64,000 bases of DNA from JARRRD01 sp046706685 (GCA_046706685.1 JBJKPE010000150.1:1-64000), one strand, 5' to 3'; counted from the stretch's first letter, positions 16,745 to 25,698 are shown. Translations and numbers: made by a program. Notes: a model not told the origin generated them from the letters alone.

Positions 16745-18077
16745 CGCAGGGTTTGCCGAAGAGGCGGTTTCAAGGGCGCTTAAGGGCGGCGCGGACGAGG
16801 CGGAGGCGTTTGTCAGGTCTTCCAGAAATCTTTCCGTTGAGATAAAGGACCAGTCGGTGGATTCCCTTAAGTCGGCCCGCAGTTTCGGATATTCGGTCCG
16901 CATTATCAGGAACGGAAAACTTGGATTTTCCTATTCGACCGACCGGGAGGACATCGGCTCCGTGGTGGAGAGGGCGCTCGACGCCGCAGAATTTTCGGAC
17001 GAAGATGTTTATCTGGGGCTGCCTGAAGGGTCGGAGACCCGGGCCGATGTCCCTGTGTTCGACCCTACCATAGAGTCTCTAAAGGAAGATGAGGCTGTCG
17101 GGAAGGTTATGCTTCTGGAAAAAGCGGCTTATGAGACGGATAAGAGGATAAGAAGGATCCGGAAGGCGGCTGGTTCCTTTTCAGTGACTGAAACGGCGGT
17201 AGCGAATTCGAGGTCGGTCGCGGCTGTTTACGCTGCAACGTCGTGTTCAGCGCAGGTCACGGCGATCGCCGAGGAGAAGAGCGAGAGCCAGATGGGGTGG
17301 GACTTCTGGGCCGGTAGGTTTTTTCGGGAGATGGCGTTCGAAGATATAGGCAGAAACGCAGCCCATCGGGCGACAAGCCTCCTCGGTGCGAGGAAGATGG
17401 CCGGCGGCAAGGCAGACGTAATATTGGACAGCTCGGTGACGGTGGATTTCCTGGGGATATTTGCAGCCTCTCTGTCATCCGAGGCCGTGCAGAAGGGAAG
17501 ATCGCTGCTTGCCGGCAAAGTCGGCCGGAAGGTCATGAGTGATAAGGTCAACATGACGGACAGCGGGCTTCTTCCCGGAAAATCCGGGTCTAGCCCCGTG
17601 GACGACGAAGGTGTGGCATCGCGGGAGACCGTTCTTGTCCGCGCCGGAGTTCTGGAAAATTATCTGTACAATACATACACGGCGAGAAAGGGTGGCACCC
17701 TTTCCACCGGCAACGCAGTGAGGGGCAGGTTTTCCTCTCCTCCCTCGGTAGGCATCACAAACCTTTTTATAGAGGCTGCTTCGGGAAGCCATACAGCCAG
17801 GGGACGGGATATTTTCAGCTCTGTCGGCAGAGGGTTATATATAATCGACGCGATGGGTGTCCATACGGCAAACCCTGTTTCGGGAGAATTTTCGGTGGGG
17901 GTGTCGGGCCTGTGGATCGAAAAGGGCGAGGTCAGATATCCTGTGAAAGAAGCCGTGATATCGGGGAACATCCTGGATTTTTTCAGTGGTATTACGACAA
18001 TCGGAGACGATCTGCGGTTTTATGGAAACGTGGGCGGCCCGAGCCTGATCATCTCGGGTGTCGATGTGAGCGCGTAG
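16734..18077 (+). CDS. pmbA: TldD/PmbA family metallopeptidase
   Basis: Cytoplasmic metalloprotease homologue; in E. coli TldD and PmbA act together on microcin and CcdA. The family pattern is visible: N-terminal DEAEAFVRSSRNLSVEIKD, central RAGVLENYLYNTYTARKGG and C-terminal GLWIEKGEVRYPVKEAVISG. As in PmbA, the HExxH zinc motif of TldD is not evident. The start at 16734 (MKIDAGFAEE) is used; it overlaps queD by 11 bases. No tldD partner lies within the window, so the complex partner would have to be elsewhere. Confidence 0.85.
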   Translation: MKIDAGFAEEAVSRALKGGADEAEAFVRSSRNLSVEIKDQSVDSLKSARSFGYSVRIIRNGKLGFSYSTDREDIGSVVERALDAAEFSDEDVYLGLPEGSETRADVPVFDPTIESLKEDEAVGKVMLLEKAAYETDKRIRRIRKAAGSFSVTETAVANSRSVAAVYAATSCSAQVTAIAEEKSESQMGWDFWAGRFFREMAFEDIGRNAAHRATSLLGARKMAGGKADVILDSSVTVDFLGIFAASLSSEAVQKGRSLLAGKVGRKVMSDKVNMTDSGLLPGKSGSSPVDDEGVASRETVLVRAGVLENYLYNTYTARKGGTLSTGNAVRGRFSSPPSVGITNLFIEAASGSHTARGRDIFSSVGRGLYIIDAMGVHTANPVSGEFSVGVSGLWIEKGEVRYPVKEAVISGNILDFFSGITTIGDDLRFYGNVGGPSLIISGVDVSA

Positions 18078-18100
18078 GCGCCCGGAAGCGCCGAAGATAA

Positions 18101-18139
18101 AAAGCCAGGCAGAATGCCTGACTGAGAATGTCAGGCTTT
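18101..18139 (+). terminator. Hairpin cluster behind pmbA, possible terminator
   Basis: GCCTGAC (18116-18122), 7-base loop, GTCAGGC (18130-18136), then TTTG. An alternative hairpin AGGCA-GAA-TGCCT (18107-18119) competes with it and AAAGCC/GGCTTT can close the whole region. The T-run is short, so termination would be weak. Confidence 0.35.
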
Positions 18140-18308
18140 GCGTTACAACCATTCTTCTGCCGTGGATCTTTCTTAAGCAAGTGAGAGACATCCCGGGAAC
18201 GGCAATCATAGAAGGAGTGCTCAGTGTTACTGCCATACCCCGGCAACCCTGACCTTGCTGTCTGTCACCTCCGGTGTTTGCATGCGTTATAATAGTGCGG
18301 TGAAAACG

Positions 18309-19331
18309 ATGCGTGTTGCCAGATATTACGGAAAAGACGATATTCGTCTCGAAGAGATGCCCGTTCCGGAGCCGGGACCGGGCGAACTGGTCATCGGCAT
18401 CAAGGCGAGCGGAATCTGCGGGAGCGACGTGATGCACTGGTACAGGGCGGGGAGGGGGCCGGTTGTGCTGGGGCATGAAATAGCCGGGGAAGTTACGGCT
18501 GTAGGGGAGGGTGTCAGTAACTATAAGCTCGGGGACAGGGTGACAGCTTCGCACCATGTACCCTGCAACACCTGCCATTACTGCCTGAACGGCCACCATA
18601 CCGTCTGTGAAACCCTGAGGCGAACGAATTTCTATCCGGGCGGTTTTGCGGAGTTTGTCCGGCTGCCCTCCATTAACGTGGACAGGGGGGTGTATCTTCT
18701 GCCGGAAGAACTTTCTTTTGAAGAGGCGACCTTCGTTGAACCGCTTGCCTGCGTGTTCCGTGGGCAGAGGATCGCAGGAATGAAGACAGGTCTAAGCGTG
18801 CTGGTATTCGGCTGCGGCATCGCCGGATTACTGCATATCCAGTTGGCTCGTGTGCTTGGAGCATCTGTAGTCGTGGCGGCCGACCTTAACCGCTCCAGAC
18901 TGGAAGCGGCGCGCAGACTTGGGGCGCACGATGTGATTTTTGCCGCCGATGATGTCCCGGGAATCTTCAGGGGGGGGAATAAGGGGAGACCGGCGGACAT
19001 TATTATACTGACAACCGGGGCCGAAAAGGCCATAGCGCAGGCCTTCGGCTCGGTCGACAGGGGTGGGACGATCCTGTTTTTCGCACCTGCCGGCAGTGAA
19101 CGTACGATGCCGCTGCCCTTCAATGACCTGTTCTGGCGCAATGAGATCACCCTTACTTCGTCCTATGCCGCAAACTATTATGAGCATGTGACGGCCATGG
19201 AACTTATCCGTCAGCGGAAGGTGAATGTCCGCGACATGATTACCCACAGGCTTCCCCTCTCCGAAACGGGGAAGGGCTTTCGGCTTGTTGAGAGTGCCGG
19301 GGTATCACTAAAGGTGGTCATAGAGCCTTAG
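18309..19331 (+). CDS. Zinc-dependent medium-chain alcohol/polyol dehydrogenase
   Basis: Medium-chain dehydrogenase, oxidising a secondary alcohol with NAD(P). Catalytic-zinc ligands sit in GICGSDVMHW and GHEIAGEV, the structural zinc site is CNTCHYCLNGHHTVC and the nucleotide loop is FGCGIAGLL. It resembles sorbitol and threonine dehydrogenases. Start ATG at 18309 (MRVARYYGK) fits the family; upstream in-frame ATGs would add a non-conserved tail. An LsrF-like aldolase/thiolase follows in the same direction after 94 bases, so the two may act on one sugar-phosphate-derived substrate, which is inference. Confidence 0.87.
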   Translation: MRVARYYGKDDIRLEEMPVPEPGPGELVIGIKASGICGSDVMHWYRAGRGPVVLGHEIAGEVTAVGEGVSNYKLGDRVTASHHVPCNTCHYCLNGHHTVCETLRRTNFYPGGFAEFVRLPSINVDRGVYLLPEELSFEEATFVEPLACVFRGQRIAGMKTGLSVLVFGCGIAGLLHIQLARVLGASVVVAADLNRSRLEAARRLGAHDVIFAADDVPGIFRGGNKGRPADIIILTTGAEKAIAQAFGSVDRGGTILFFAPAGSERTMPLPFNDLFWRNEITLTSSYAANYYEHVTAMELIRQRKVNVRDMITHRLPLSETGKGFRLVESAGVSLKVVIEP

Positions 19332-19425
19332 AGAAGCGGGGGCATCAGTTGACTTGTATTTCCCGGACACTGACATATGCGGATGATGTAAAAAAAATAA
19401 ATTCAGGAAGAGGAGGTAGTTCATT

Positions 19426-20265
19426 ATGGATTGGGGACTGAAAAACCGTCTTTCCCGGATAATCAAACCCGACGGCAGGACCGTCATGCTGGCCGTGGAC
19501 CACGGATATTTTCTTGGTCCGACCACCGGACTTGAAAACGCAGGAAGGACTATCAGGCCGATTCTTTCTTATGCGGATGCCCTGATGCCGACAAGGGGGA
19601 TCCTCCGTACGTCCGTGGATCCGGCGACCGAGACACCTATGGTGCTCAGGGTATCCGGCGGCAACAGTATCTTGAGTGAATTATCGAACGAGGGCATTAC
19701 CGTTGCAATGGAGGATGCGGTGCGGCTCAATGTAGCAGCCGTAGCGCTCTCGATTTATGTCGGCTCACCGAACGAACACCAGACTATTCTCAATCTGACC
19801 AGACTCGTCGACGAAGGCCATCGCTACGGAATACCCGTTCTTGCCGTGACGGCTGTGGGCAAAGAAATGGTTCGGGACGCGAGATATCTCGCCTTGTGCT
19901 GCCGTATAGCGGCCGAGCTCGGCGCCCACTTTGTTAAGACATACTATTGCGACGGGTTCGAGAAAGTCGTAAAAACCTGCCCTGTGCCTCTGGTGATGGC
20001 TGGTGGAAAGAAACTGCCAGAATACGATGCCCTCGAACTCACTTACAATGCGATAAAGCGCGGGGCGGCAGGGGTGGATATGGGGAGAAATATCTTCCAG
20101 TCAGCCTCCCCGGTGGCCATGATCCAGGCCGTCAGGTCCGTGGTGCACGAAGGGACGACGCCGAAACAGGCCTTCGATCTCTATAATACGCTCAGAAAGG
20201 CCAGGAAAGGCGAAAGGAAATCCGGAGTGAAGGGGGTTGTCGCAAAGAACGAGGGGGCGAAGTGA
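19426..20265 (+). CDS. LsrF-like class I aldolase/thiolase
   Basis: Belongs to the DeoC/LsrF class I aldolase family. It aligns closely with LsrF, the thiolase that ends autoinducer-2 breakdown: MDWGLKNRLSRI, VMLAVDHGYFLGPTTGLE, ADALMPTRGILR, the Schiff-base Lys in HFVKTYYCDG, and GVDMGRNIFQS. 279 residues. An AGAGGAGGT ribosome site precedes the ATG. No lsrK, lsrG or transporter genes are present, so the AI-2 role is doubtful. A related family makes the precursor of aromatic amino acids in archaea; that is an alternative. Confidence 0.85.
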   Translation: MDWGLKNRLSRIIKPDGRTVMLAVDHGYFLGPTTGLENAGRTIRPILSYADALMPTRGILRTSVDPATETPMVLRVSGGNSILSELSNEGITVAMEDAVRLNVAAVALSIYVGSPNEHQTILNLTRLVDEGHRYGIPVLAVTAVGKEMVRDARYLALCCRIAAELGAHFVKTYYCDGFEKVVKTCPVPLVMAGGKKLPEYDALELTYNAIKRGAAGVDMGRNIFQSASPVAMIQAVRSVVHEGTTPKQAFDLYNTLRKARKGERKSGVKGVVAKNEGAK

Positions 20266-20308
20266 TATGGGGAGCGCGCCTCCCTGCTTTTCAAATAAGG
20301 GGGGATTC

Positions 20309-20317
20309 TGTTAAAAT
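20309..20317 (+). promoter_or_regulatory. Predicted extended -10 promoter of the acyl-CoA dehydrogenase operon
   Basis: TGTTAAAAT (TG at 20309-20310, hexamer TAAAAT at 20312-20317) lies 55 bases before the start codon; no clear -35 is visible. Confidence 0.3.
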
Positions 20318-20372
20318 TAGCATCCATGCAGGGACGGCTGTTGCGACTGTGCGTTGAAAACCTGGAGGTTTG

Positions 20373-21533
20373 ATGATGGATTATTTTTTAAACGAAGAGC
20401 AGTTGATGATAAGAGATCTGGCGAGGCAGATCGCAGAGGAAAAGATCGTCCCCGTTCGGGCTGAACTGGACGAGAAGGGGGAATTTCCGTGGGACATTAT
20501 GAAGACGTTGGCCCAGTCGGACATGTTCGGCCTTTTCATACCGGAAGAATACGGGGGGCTCGGAAAGGGCTGTCTTGAACTTTGCATAGCGGTGGAGGAA
20601 CTGTCGCGTGCGTGTCTCGGGGTGTCGACTACATATGCGGCAAACGCTCTCGGTACGTACCCCATGCTGCTTTTCGGCACAGAGGAACAGAAGCGGAAGT
20701 ATCTTCCGGATATAGCTGCGGGCAAGAGACTGGTTGCCTTCGGACTTACCGAGGCGAATGCCGGTAGCGACGCGGGCGGCACGCAGACCACTGCAAAACT
20801 AGATGGGAATGAATATGTGATTAACGGTACAAAGCAGTGGATCACGAACGGCGGCGAGGCCGAGATATATACGATCATTGCAATCACGGACCGTTCGAAG
20901 GGACCGCGGGGGGGGTCTGCTTTTGTTGTCGAGAAGGGGACCCCTGGATTCACTTTCGGGAAAAAGGAAAACAAAATGGGTATACGAGCCTCCGCGACGA
21001 CCGAGTTGATCTTCGACAACTGCAGGGTCCCGAAGGAAAATATAATAGGAAAAGACGGAATGGGATTTCTGGTGGCCATGAAGACACTTGACAGTTCGCG
21101 CCCCGGCGTGGGAGCACAGGGTGTCGGGGTTGCACAGGGAGCGTTCGAAGAAGCGGTAAAATTCGCACGCCAGAGGATACAGTTCGGCCACCCGGTCATT
21201 ACGTTCCAGGCAATACAGCATATGCTTGCCGATATGGCCACTGCCATAGAGGCGGCGAGGGCTCTTGTATATTCGGTGGCGAGACTTATCGACAGCGGTG
21301 CAAAAGATGTTTCCAAAGAGTCGGCGATGTCGAAGGTTTTCGCTACTGATGTTGGAATGAGAGTGACTACTGATGCTGTCCAGATCATGGGCGGGTCGGG
21401 CTATATGAAGGAATATCCTGTCGAGAAGATGATGAGAGATGCCAAGATATTGCAGATCTATGAAGGAACCAACCAGATACAGAGAAACGTCATCGGACAG
21501 GCATTGATCAAAGAAGCCGCGAGAAAAAGATAG
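20373..21533 (+). CDS. Acyl-CoA dehydrogenase
   Basis: FAD enzyme that introduces the alpha-beta double bond into short- or medium-chain acyl-CoA. Signatures: FGLTEANAGSDAGGTQT, YVINGTKQWITNGG, and the C-terminal YEGTNQIQR carrying the catalytic Glu of the butyryl-CoA dehydrogenase type. About 386 residues. ATG codons at 20373 and 20376 are both usable (GGAGG at 20364-20368). EtfB and EtfA follow downstream and should take its electrons. A hairpin repeat lies between it and etfB. Confidence 0.95.
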   Translation: MMDYFLNEEQLMIRDLARQIAEEKIVPVRAELDEKGEFPWDIMKTLAQSDMFGLFIPEEYGGLGKGCLELCIAVEELSRACLGVSTTYAANALGTYPMLLFGTEEQKRKYLPDIAAGKRLVAFGLTEANAGSDAGGTQTTAKLDGNEYVINGTKQWITNGGEAEIYTIIAITDRSKGPRGGSAFVVEKGTPGFTFGKKENKMGIRASATTELIFDNCRVPKENIIGKDGMGFLVAMKTLDSSRPGVGAQGVGVAQGAFEEAVKFARQRIQFGHPVITFQAIQHMLADMATAIEAARALVYSVARLIDSGAKDVSKESAMSKVFATDVGMRVTTDAVQIMGGSGYMKEYPVEKMMRDAKILQIYEGTNQIQRNVIGQALIKEAARKR

Positions 21534-21545
21534 CGTCCATCATGC

Positions 21546-21639
21546 GTCATCCCCGTGAGCGAAGTGCGCCTGCCTGCCGGCAGGCAGGTCGGGAATCCTT
21601 CTTTTCCGGAAAGATTCCCCGTGAGGGTCGGGAAATGAC
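21546..21639. repeat. REP-like extragenic palindromic element
   Basis: Nested inverted repeats lie between the acyl-CoA dehydrogenase and etfB: outer GTCATCCCCG with CGGGAAATGAC, inner GGGAATC (21591-21597) with GATTCCC (21613-21619), plus the perfect palindrome CCTGCCTGCCGGCAGGCAGG at 21569-21588. CCCCGTGAG also occurs twice directly. The palindrome core is shared with 1823-1840. Confidence 0.6.
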
Positions 21640-21681
21640 AAACTCAATCGTATAAGTCTTGGAAATGGAGGACGAGGGACT

Positions 21682-22464
21682 GTGAAAATTGTTGTATGTG
21701 TGAAACAGGTGCCCGACACCGCAGAGGTGAGGATAAATCCTGAAACCAACACCCTCATACGGGACGGAGTGCCGAGCATTATAAACCCCTATGATCTGCA
21801 CGCCATAGAGGCCGGTCTCCAGATGAGAGAAAAAACCGGCGGTAACGTGACGGCGGTTACCATGGGGCCGCCCCAGGCGGAGACTTCCCTGAGAGATGCA
21901 ATCTCAATGGGCGTCGACGATGCCGTGCTTCTGACCGACAGGGCATTTGCGGGTTCGGACACGTGGGCGACGGCTTATACTCTTGCTAAAGCTGTGGAGC
22001 ATCTCGGCGCCGACATAGTGATCTGCGGGAAACAGGCCATAGACGGCGACACCGCTCAGGTGGGACCGGAAATGGCGGAATTCCTCGGTATTCCTCACGT
22101 TGCCTATGTCAGAAAGATAGAGACTGTCGGGGATAAAACTCTTGTCGTGCAGAGGCTGATGGATGACGGGTTCGACGTTGTTGAGTCGTCGCTGCCTGTG
22201 TTGCTCACCGTCGTCAGGGAACTGAACACGCCGAGGATGCCGTCCCTGAAGGGGAAGATGGCGGCAAAAAAGGCTGTGATCAGGAAACTGACCCTGTCGG
22301 ACCTTGGAGCGGATGAGGACAGCGTGGGATTGAAGGGATCGCCTACCCAGGTCAGAAATATATTCGCTCCTGAAGCAAGAAAAGACAGAAAAATGATGGA
22401 GGGCACGATCGGGGAAAAGGTTGAGGCACTGTTGCATGTGCTGGAGGAGTTCAAATGTTTATAA
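21682..22464 (+). CDS. etfB: Electron transfer flavoprotein, beta subunit
   Basis: Small subunit of the FAD/AMP heterodimer that accepts electrons from acyl-CoA dehydrogenases. 260 residues, typical: IVVCVKQVPDTAEVRINPE at the N-terminus, NPYDLHAIEAGLQ, the GADIVICGKQAIDGDTAQVGPEMAE... block (shown only in part here) and PVLLTVVRELNTPR. GTG start with GGAGGACGAGGG upstream. It overlaps the next gene by 10 bases, so the two are coupled. Confidence 0.94.
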   Translation: MKIVVCVKQVPDTAEVRINPETNTLIRDGVPSIINPYDLHAIEAGLQMREKTGGNVTAVTMGPPQAETSLRDAISMGVDDAVLLTDRAFAGSDTWATAYTLAKAVEHLGADIVICGKQAIDGDTAQVGPEMAEFLGIPHVAYVRKIETVGDKTLVVQRLMDDGFDVVESSLPVLLTVVRELNTPRMPSLKGKMAAKKAVIRKLTLSDLGADEDSVGLKGSPTQVRNIFAPEARKDRKMMEGTIGEKVEALLHVLEEFKCL

Positions 22465-23645
22465 GGGTAAATAAGGACAAATGTTCAGGATGTGAGACGT
22501 GCATCGCATCGTGCCCTTATGACGCCATAGTCATCAGGGAAGGGAAGGCCGGGATCACTGAGATGTGCCAGATGTGCAGGGCCTGTTTGAGCGTCTGTCC
22601 CGAGGGCGCAATAACGGAGATCAGAGAGGCCTCCGACTCTAAGGAAAAAGAAGTGGGCAGCGGCGTATGGATATTTGCCGAACAGAGAGAGGGGATTATC
22701 GCCGGAGTGTCATTCGAACTGCTCGGGGCGGGCAGGAGATTGGCGGACATGCTCGGAACAGATCTCTCCGCCGTACTTTTCGGGTCCTCTCAGACTGATG
22801 CGGCTGAACTTTTCCGCTGGGGTGCCGACAGGGTATTTCACTGCGACGACAGCGCGGTTGCATACTTTACTGACGAAGTCTATGCCGGCCTGCTCTCGGA
22901 TCTGGTCAGGCAGTACAAGCCTGAGATCGTTCTCGCAGGGGCTACGCCTATTGGAAGGTCTTTCCTGCCGAGGGTGGCCGCAAGACTGAGGACAGGGCTT
23001 ACAGCCGACTGTACTTCACTTGCCATTGATGTGGAATCGAAGAATCTTTTACAGGTCAGACCTGCCTTCGGCGGTAATATAATGGCCACCATACTCTGTC
23101 CGCACAGCAGGCCTCAAATGGCTACCGTGAGGCCCCGGGTTATGAAGCGCGGAGAATATGACGCCTCGAAGACGGGCGAAATAGTGAAGGTGAGCGCCGA
23201 GGGGATACAATCAAGTGCAAGGGTCATCGAGACGGTCAAAGAGGTTTCAGAGGTTGCTATAAACCTCCAGGAGGCTAACATTATCATCGCCGGAGGAAGA
23301 GGTGTAGGCGGCGAAAAAGGTTTCAACATGCTTTTTGAACTCGCAGGGGCACTGGAGGGTGCATGCGTGGGGGCGTCAAGGGCCGCAGTGGATGAGGGAT
23401 GGATCCCTTACAGGCATCAGGTAGGCCAGACCGGCAAGACTGTGAGTCCCAAACTCTATATAGCATGCGGGATATCCGGGGCGGTGCAGCATCTTGTCGG
23501 GATGCAATCTTCGGACATAATCGTTGCCATAAACAAGAATCCCGAGGCCCCTATTTTCAATATTGCCACTTACGGGATAGTTGGGGATCTGTTTGAGGTA
23601 CTGCCTCTGCTTATAAGAAGAATAAAAGAGGTGAAGGGACAATGA
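22455..23645 (+). CDS. etfA: Electron transfer flavoprotein alpha subunit with N-terminal 2[4Fe-4S] ferredoxin domain
   Basis: Residues ~1-60 are a dicluster ferredoxin (CSGCETCIASCP, then CQMCRACLSVCP). Residues ~75-396 are EtfA, with the FAD-binding C-terminal half (GGRGVGGEKGF, SRAAVDEGWIPYRHQVGQTG, ACGISGAVQH, INKNPEAPIF). Such fused forms occur in anaerobes with bifurcating or ferredoxin-linked Etf systems. Here an acyl-CoA dehydrogenase lies upstream, so electron flow between acyl-CoA, NADH and ferredoxin is possible; bifurcation itself is inference. It overlaps fabD by 4 bases. Confidence 0.93.
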   Translation: MFIRVNKDKCSGCETCIASCPYDAIVIREGKAGITEMCQMCRACLSVCPEGAITEIREASDSKEKEVGSGVWIFAEQREGIIAGVSFELLGAGRRLADMLGTDLSAVLFGSSQTDAAELFRWGADRVFHCDDSAVAYFTDEVYAGLLSDLVRQYKPEIVLAGATPIGRSFLPRVAARLRTGLTADCTSLAIDVESKNLLQVRPAFGGNIMATILCPHSRPQMATVRPRVMKRGEYDASKTGEIVKVSAEGIQSSARVIETVKEVSEVAINLQEANIIIAGGRGVGGEKGFNMLFELAGALEGACVGASRAAVDEGWIPYRHQVGQTGKTVSPKLYIACGISGAVQHLVGMQSSDIIVAINKNPEAPIFNIATYGIVGDLFEVLPLLIRRIKEVKGQ

Positions 23646-24577
23646 AGGTAGCCTTTGTATTCCCCGGGCAGGGTTCGCAGTACGTCGGTATGGGAAAGGA
23701 TCTATGGGAAAACTCAGCTGAGATAAGATCTCTTTATGAAGAAGCCGGCAATACGCTCGGTTACGACCTGAAGGAACTGAGCTTCAGCGGGCCTCAGGAC
23801 GAACTCAACAAGACCTTCCGGACCCAGCCGTGCCTTCTTACAGCGAGCTTTGCCGCTTTCAGGGCGCTGACTTCCAGGGGGTTCAGGCCCGACGTCGTAG
23901 CCGGGCACAGCCTGGGCGAATATTCGGCCCTGGTATCGGCCGGGGTTGTCTCATTTCTGGATGCGCTTATCCTTACGGAAAAGAGAGGGATTTTCATGCA
24001 GGAGGCGGTGCATGAAGGCGACGGTCTTATGGCCGCGATTATCGGACTCGGGAGAAGCAGGATCGATGAGATATGTCTCTCTGTCGAGTCAGGGTATGTG
24101 TCTCCGGCGAACTACAATTGTCCCGGCCAGGTAGTTATCGCAGGGGAGAAGAAGGCGGTGGAGGAAGCGATGAAACTCGCGAAGGAAGCAGGGGCGAAGA
24201 GAGCGCTTGCTCTGGCTGTCAGCGCTCCATCCCACTGCACCCTGATGGTGGAGGCGTCGAACCGTCTGGAGGGGCTTCTGAAGACGGTGGAATTCAAAGA
24301 TCCGCAAGTGCCTGTCGTTAACAATGCAGACGCGATGTTCCTTGCAAGCGCCGAGAGGATTAAGCTGTCCCTTGTCAACCAGCTCAACAGTCCCTTGCTG
24401 TGGGAGGACTCTGTCAGAAATATCATAGACGCCGGCGTCGACACATTTATCGAGGTCGGCCCCGGCAAGATCCTTACAGGGCTGATTAAGAGGATAGACC
24501 CTTCAGTCAAGCTTCTTAACGTACAGGACATGGTGAGCCTCGATAAGACCGTAGAAGAGATGCGTGCTGCTGCCTAG
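23642..24577 (+). CDS. fabD: Malonyl-CoA:ACP transacylase FabD
   Basis: Loads malonyl groups onto acyl-carrier protein for fatty-acid synthesis. VFPGQGSQYVGMG at the N-terminus, nucleophile Ser90 in AGHSLGEYSAL, the Arg-bearing LTEKRGIFMQ, the catalytic His in PSHCTLM and IEVGPGKILTGL. 311 residues is normal. Odd context: it is coupled by a 4-base overlap to etfA rather than to fabH/acpP/fabF. Whether it serves general synthesis is not shown. Confidence 0.92.
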   Translation: MKVAFVFPGQGSQYVGMGKDLWENSAEIRSLYEEAGNTLGYDLKELSFSGPQDELNKTFRTQPCLLTASFAAFRALTSRGFRPDVVAGHSLGEYSALVSAGVVSFLDALILTEKRGIFMQEAVHEGDGLMAAIIGLGRSRIDEICLSVESGYVSPANYNCPGQVVIAGEKKAVEEAMKLAKEAGAKRALALAVSAPSHCTLMVEASNRLEGLLKTVEFKDPQVPVVNNADAMFLASAERIKLSLVNQLNSPLLWEDSVRNIIDAGVDTFIEVGPGKILTGLIKRIDPSVKLLNVQDMVSLDKTVEEMRAAA

Positions 24578-24702
24578 TTCTGTATCGCGTAGTCTGTCAG
24601 AAATCACTTGACGTGGAAGCTCTCCGAGAAAATCCCTTTGCCGTCATTGGTGAAGATCTTTTTGTGACAGCCAGCATATGGGCTGGAAAAGCAGATTCGG
24701 GA

Positions 24703-25554
24703 TCAGAGCGGCAGGCGTGTGAAGGAGACGGGGTTTGCGCTGATGTCGCGGACCTTCATGCTGAGATGGAGATGTGGGCCCGTCGCCCTGCCGGTGGCGC
24801 CGACCAGCCCCACTGTTTGGCCCTTTGAAACGATGTCGCCCGGCTTGACGTCGAATTTCGAGAGGTGCATATAGATGCTGTAGATGCCCATCCCATGATC
24901 GAGAACAACCGTATTGCCGCCGAAAAATAAATTTTTTGCCAGAACAACTCTGCCCCTGTTGCAGGCCTCTATTTTGTCTCCCTCGCGCCCCTTCATGTCG
25001 ATACCCTTGTGGATGCTGATCCTTTCTTTGTTAAGGACCCTCCTGTAGCCAAACGGGGTTGAGATTTCAGTCGACAGCGGCAAAATGAAGTCCCCTTCCC
25101 AAAGCCTGGGCGTCTCTTTTTCCCAGAAGGATTCGAGAAGTTTTTCTTCTCTTTTCGCCCTGTCAAGGTCTTCGGGACCGAGCATGACTTCCTTTTCGGG
25201 GAGTGTCAGGCTAATGGTTGGAAAGACAGTGTGTCTGACGATAACGTGAGCTTTCACTGTGGTACGTTCGATCTTTACCGTAATCGGGTAGTCGCCGGGA
25301 GGCGTATCTATCCCGAGGGCGCTTATTGTTTCAAAGCAGTCCTTGCCGCACCTTGTTAAGACGAAGGAGTTGATGCCCAACGTGGCCCGGGGAGCTGCGG
25401 AATCTTTTACGCCGTCAACTTTGACGACAAAGGCGTCGCCCGGAGCGACCTCGGGCGGCAGCACCTCAACGTGAAGTGCAAAGACGCCGGGAACGGGTAC
25501 CAGAAGAATAAAAAGTACTGAAAAGAGGGTGATTATAATCCTGTCTTTTTTCAT
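24703..25554 (-). CDS. M23 family (LytM) metalloendopeptidase, secreted
   Basis: Peptidoglycan endopeptidase exported by an N-terminal signal peptide (IIITLFSVLFILLVPVPGVFA). The middle (about 30-150) is a beta-rich region; the C-terminal LytM domain (about 170-284) keeps the zinc ligands in HKGIDM and GPHLHLSM. Start at 25554 (MKKDR) is preferred, since AGGTGAC lies at suitable distance; 25560 is the alternative. It converges with fabD across a 125-base gap that shows nothing clear. Confidence 0.9.
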   Translation of the reverse strand: MKKDRIIITLFSVLFILLVPVPGVFALHVEVLPPEVAPGDAFVVKVDGVKDSAAPRATLGINSFVLTRCGKDCFETISALGIDTPPGDYPITVKIERTTVKAHVIVRHTVFPTISLTLPEKEVMLGPEDLDRAKREEKLLESFWEKETPRLWEGDFILPLSTEISTPFGYRRVLNKERISIHKGIDMKGREGDKIEACNRGRVVLAKNLFFGGNTVVLDHGMGIYSIYMHLSKFDVKPGDIVSKGQTVGLVGATGRATGPHLHLSMKVRDISANPVSFTRLPL

Positions 25555-25575
25555 ATCCATGTCACCTGACGGACT

Positions 25576-25584
25576 ATTATAACA
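25576..25584 (-). promoter_or_regulatory. Predicted extended -10 promoter of the M23 peptidase gene
   Basis: On the minus strand TGTTATAAT, a consensus extended -10 element, about 20 bases before the chosen start. No convincing -35. Confidence 0.35.
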
Positions 25585-25665
25585 AAGAAACAATTATTCC
25601 ATTTCGTAGCTGGTTTACAACCGGACCACCAAGTAGTTGACGAGCGCGACAAGCGTCAGAAAAAG

Positions 25666-25698
25666 CCCCCTGGTCTCCCTTTGCAGGGGGAGATTTTT
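25666..25698 (+). terminator. Rho-independent terminator-like hairpin
   Basis: CCCCCTG (25666-25672), 11-base loop, CAGGGGG (25684-25690), then AGATTTTT. A weaker TGACG/CGTCA pair precedes it. It lies between two divergent genes, where no gene end requires it; a short untranslated RNA or an attenuator for the downstream gene would explain it. Confidence 0.5.
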
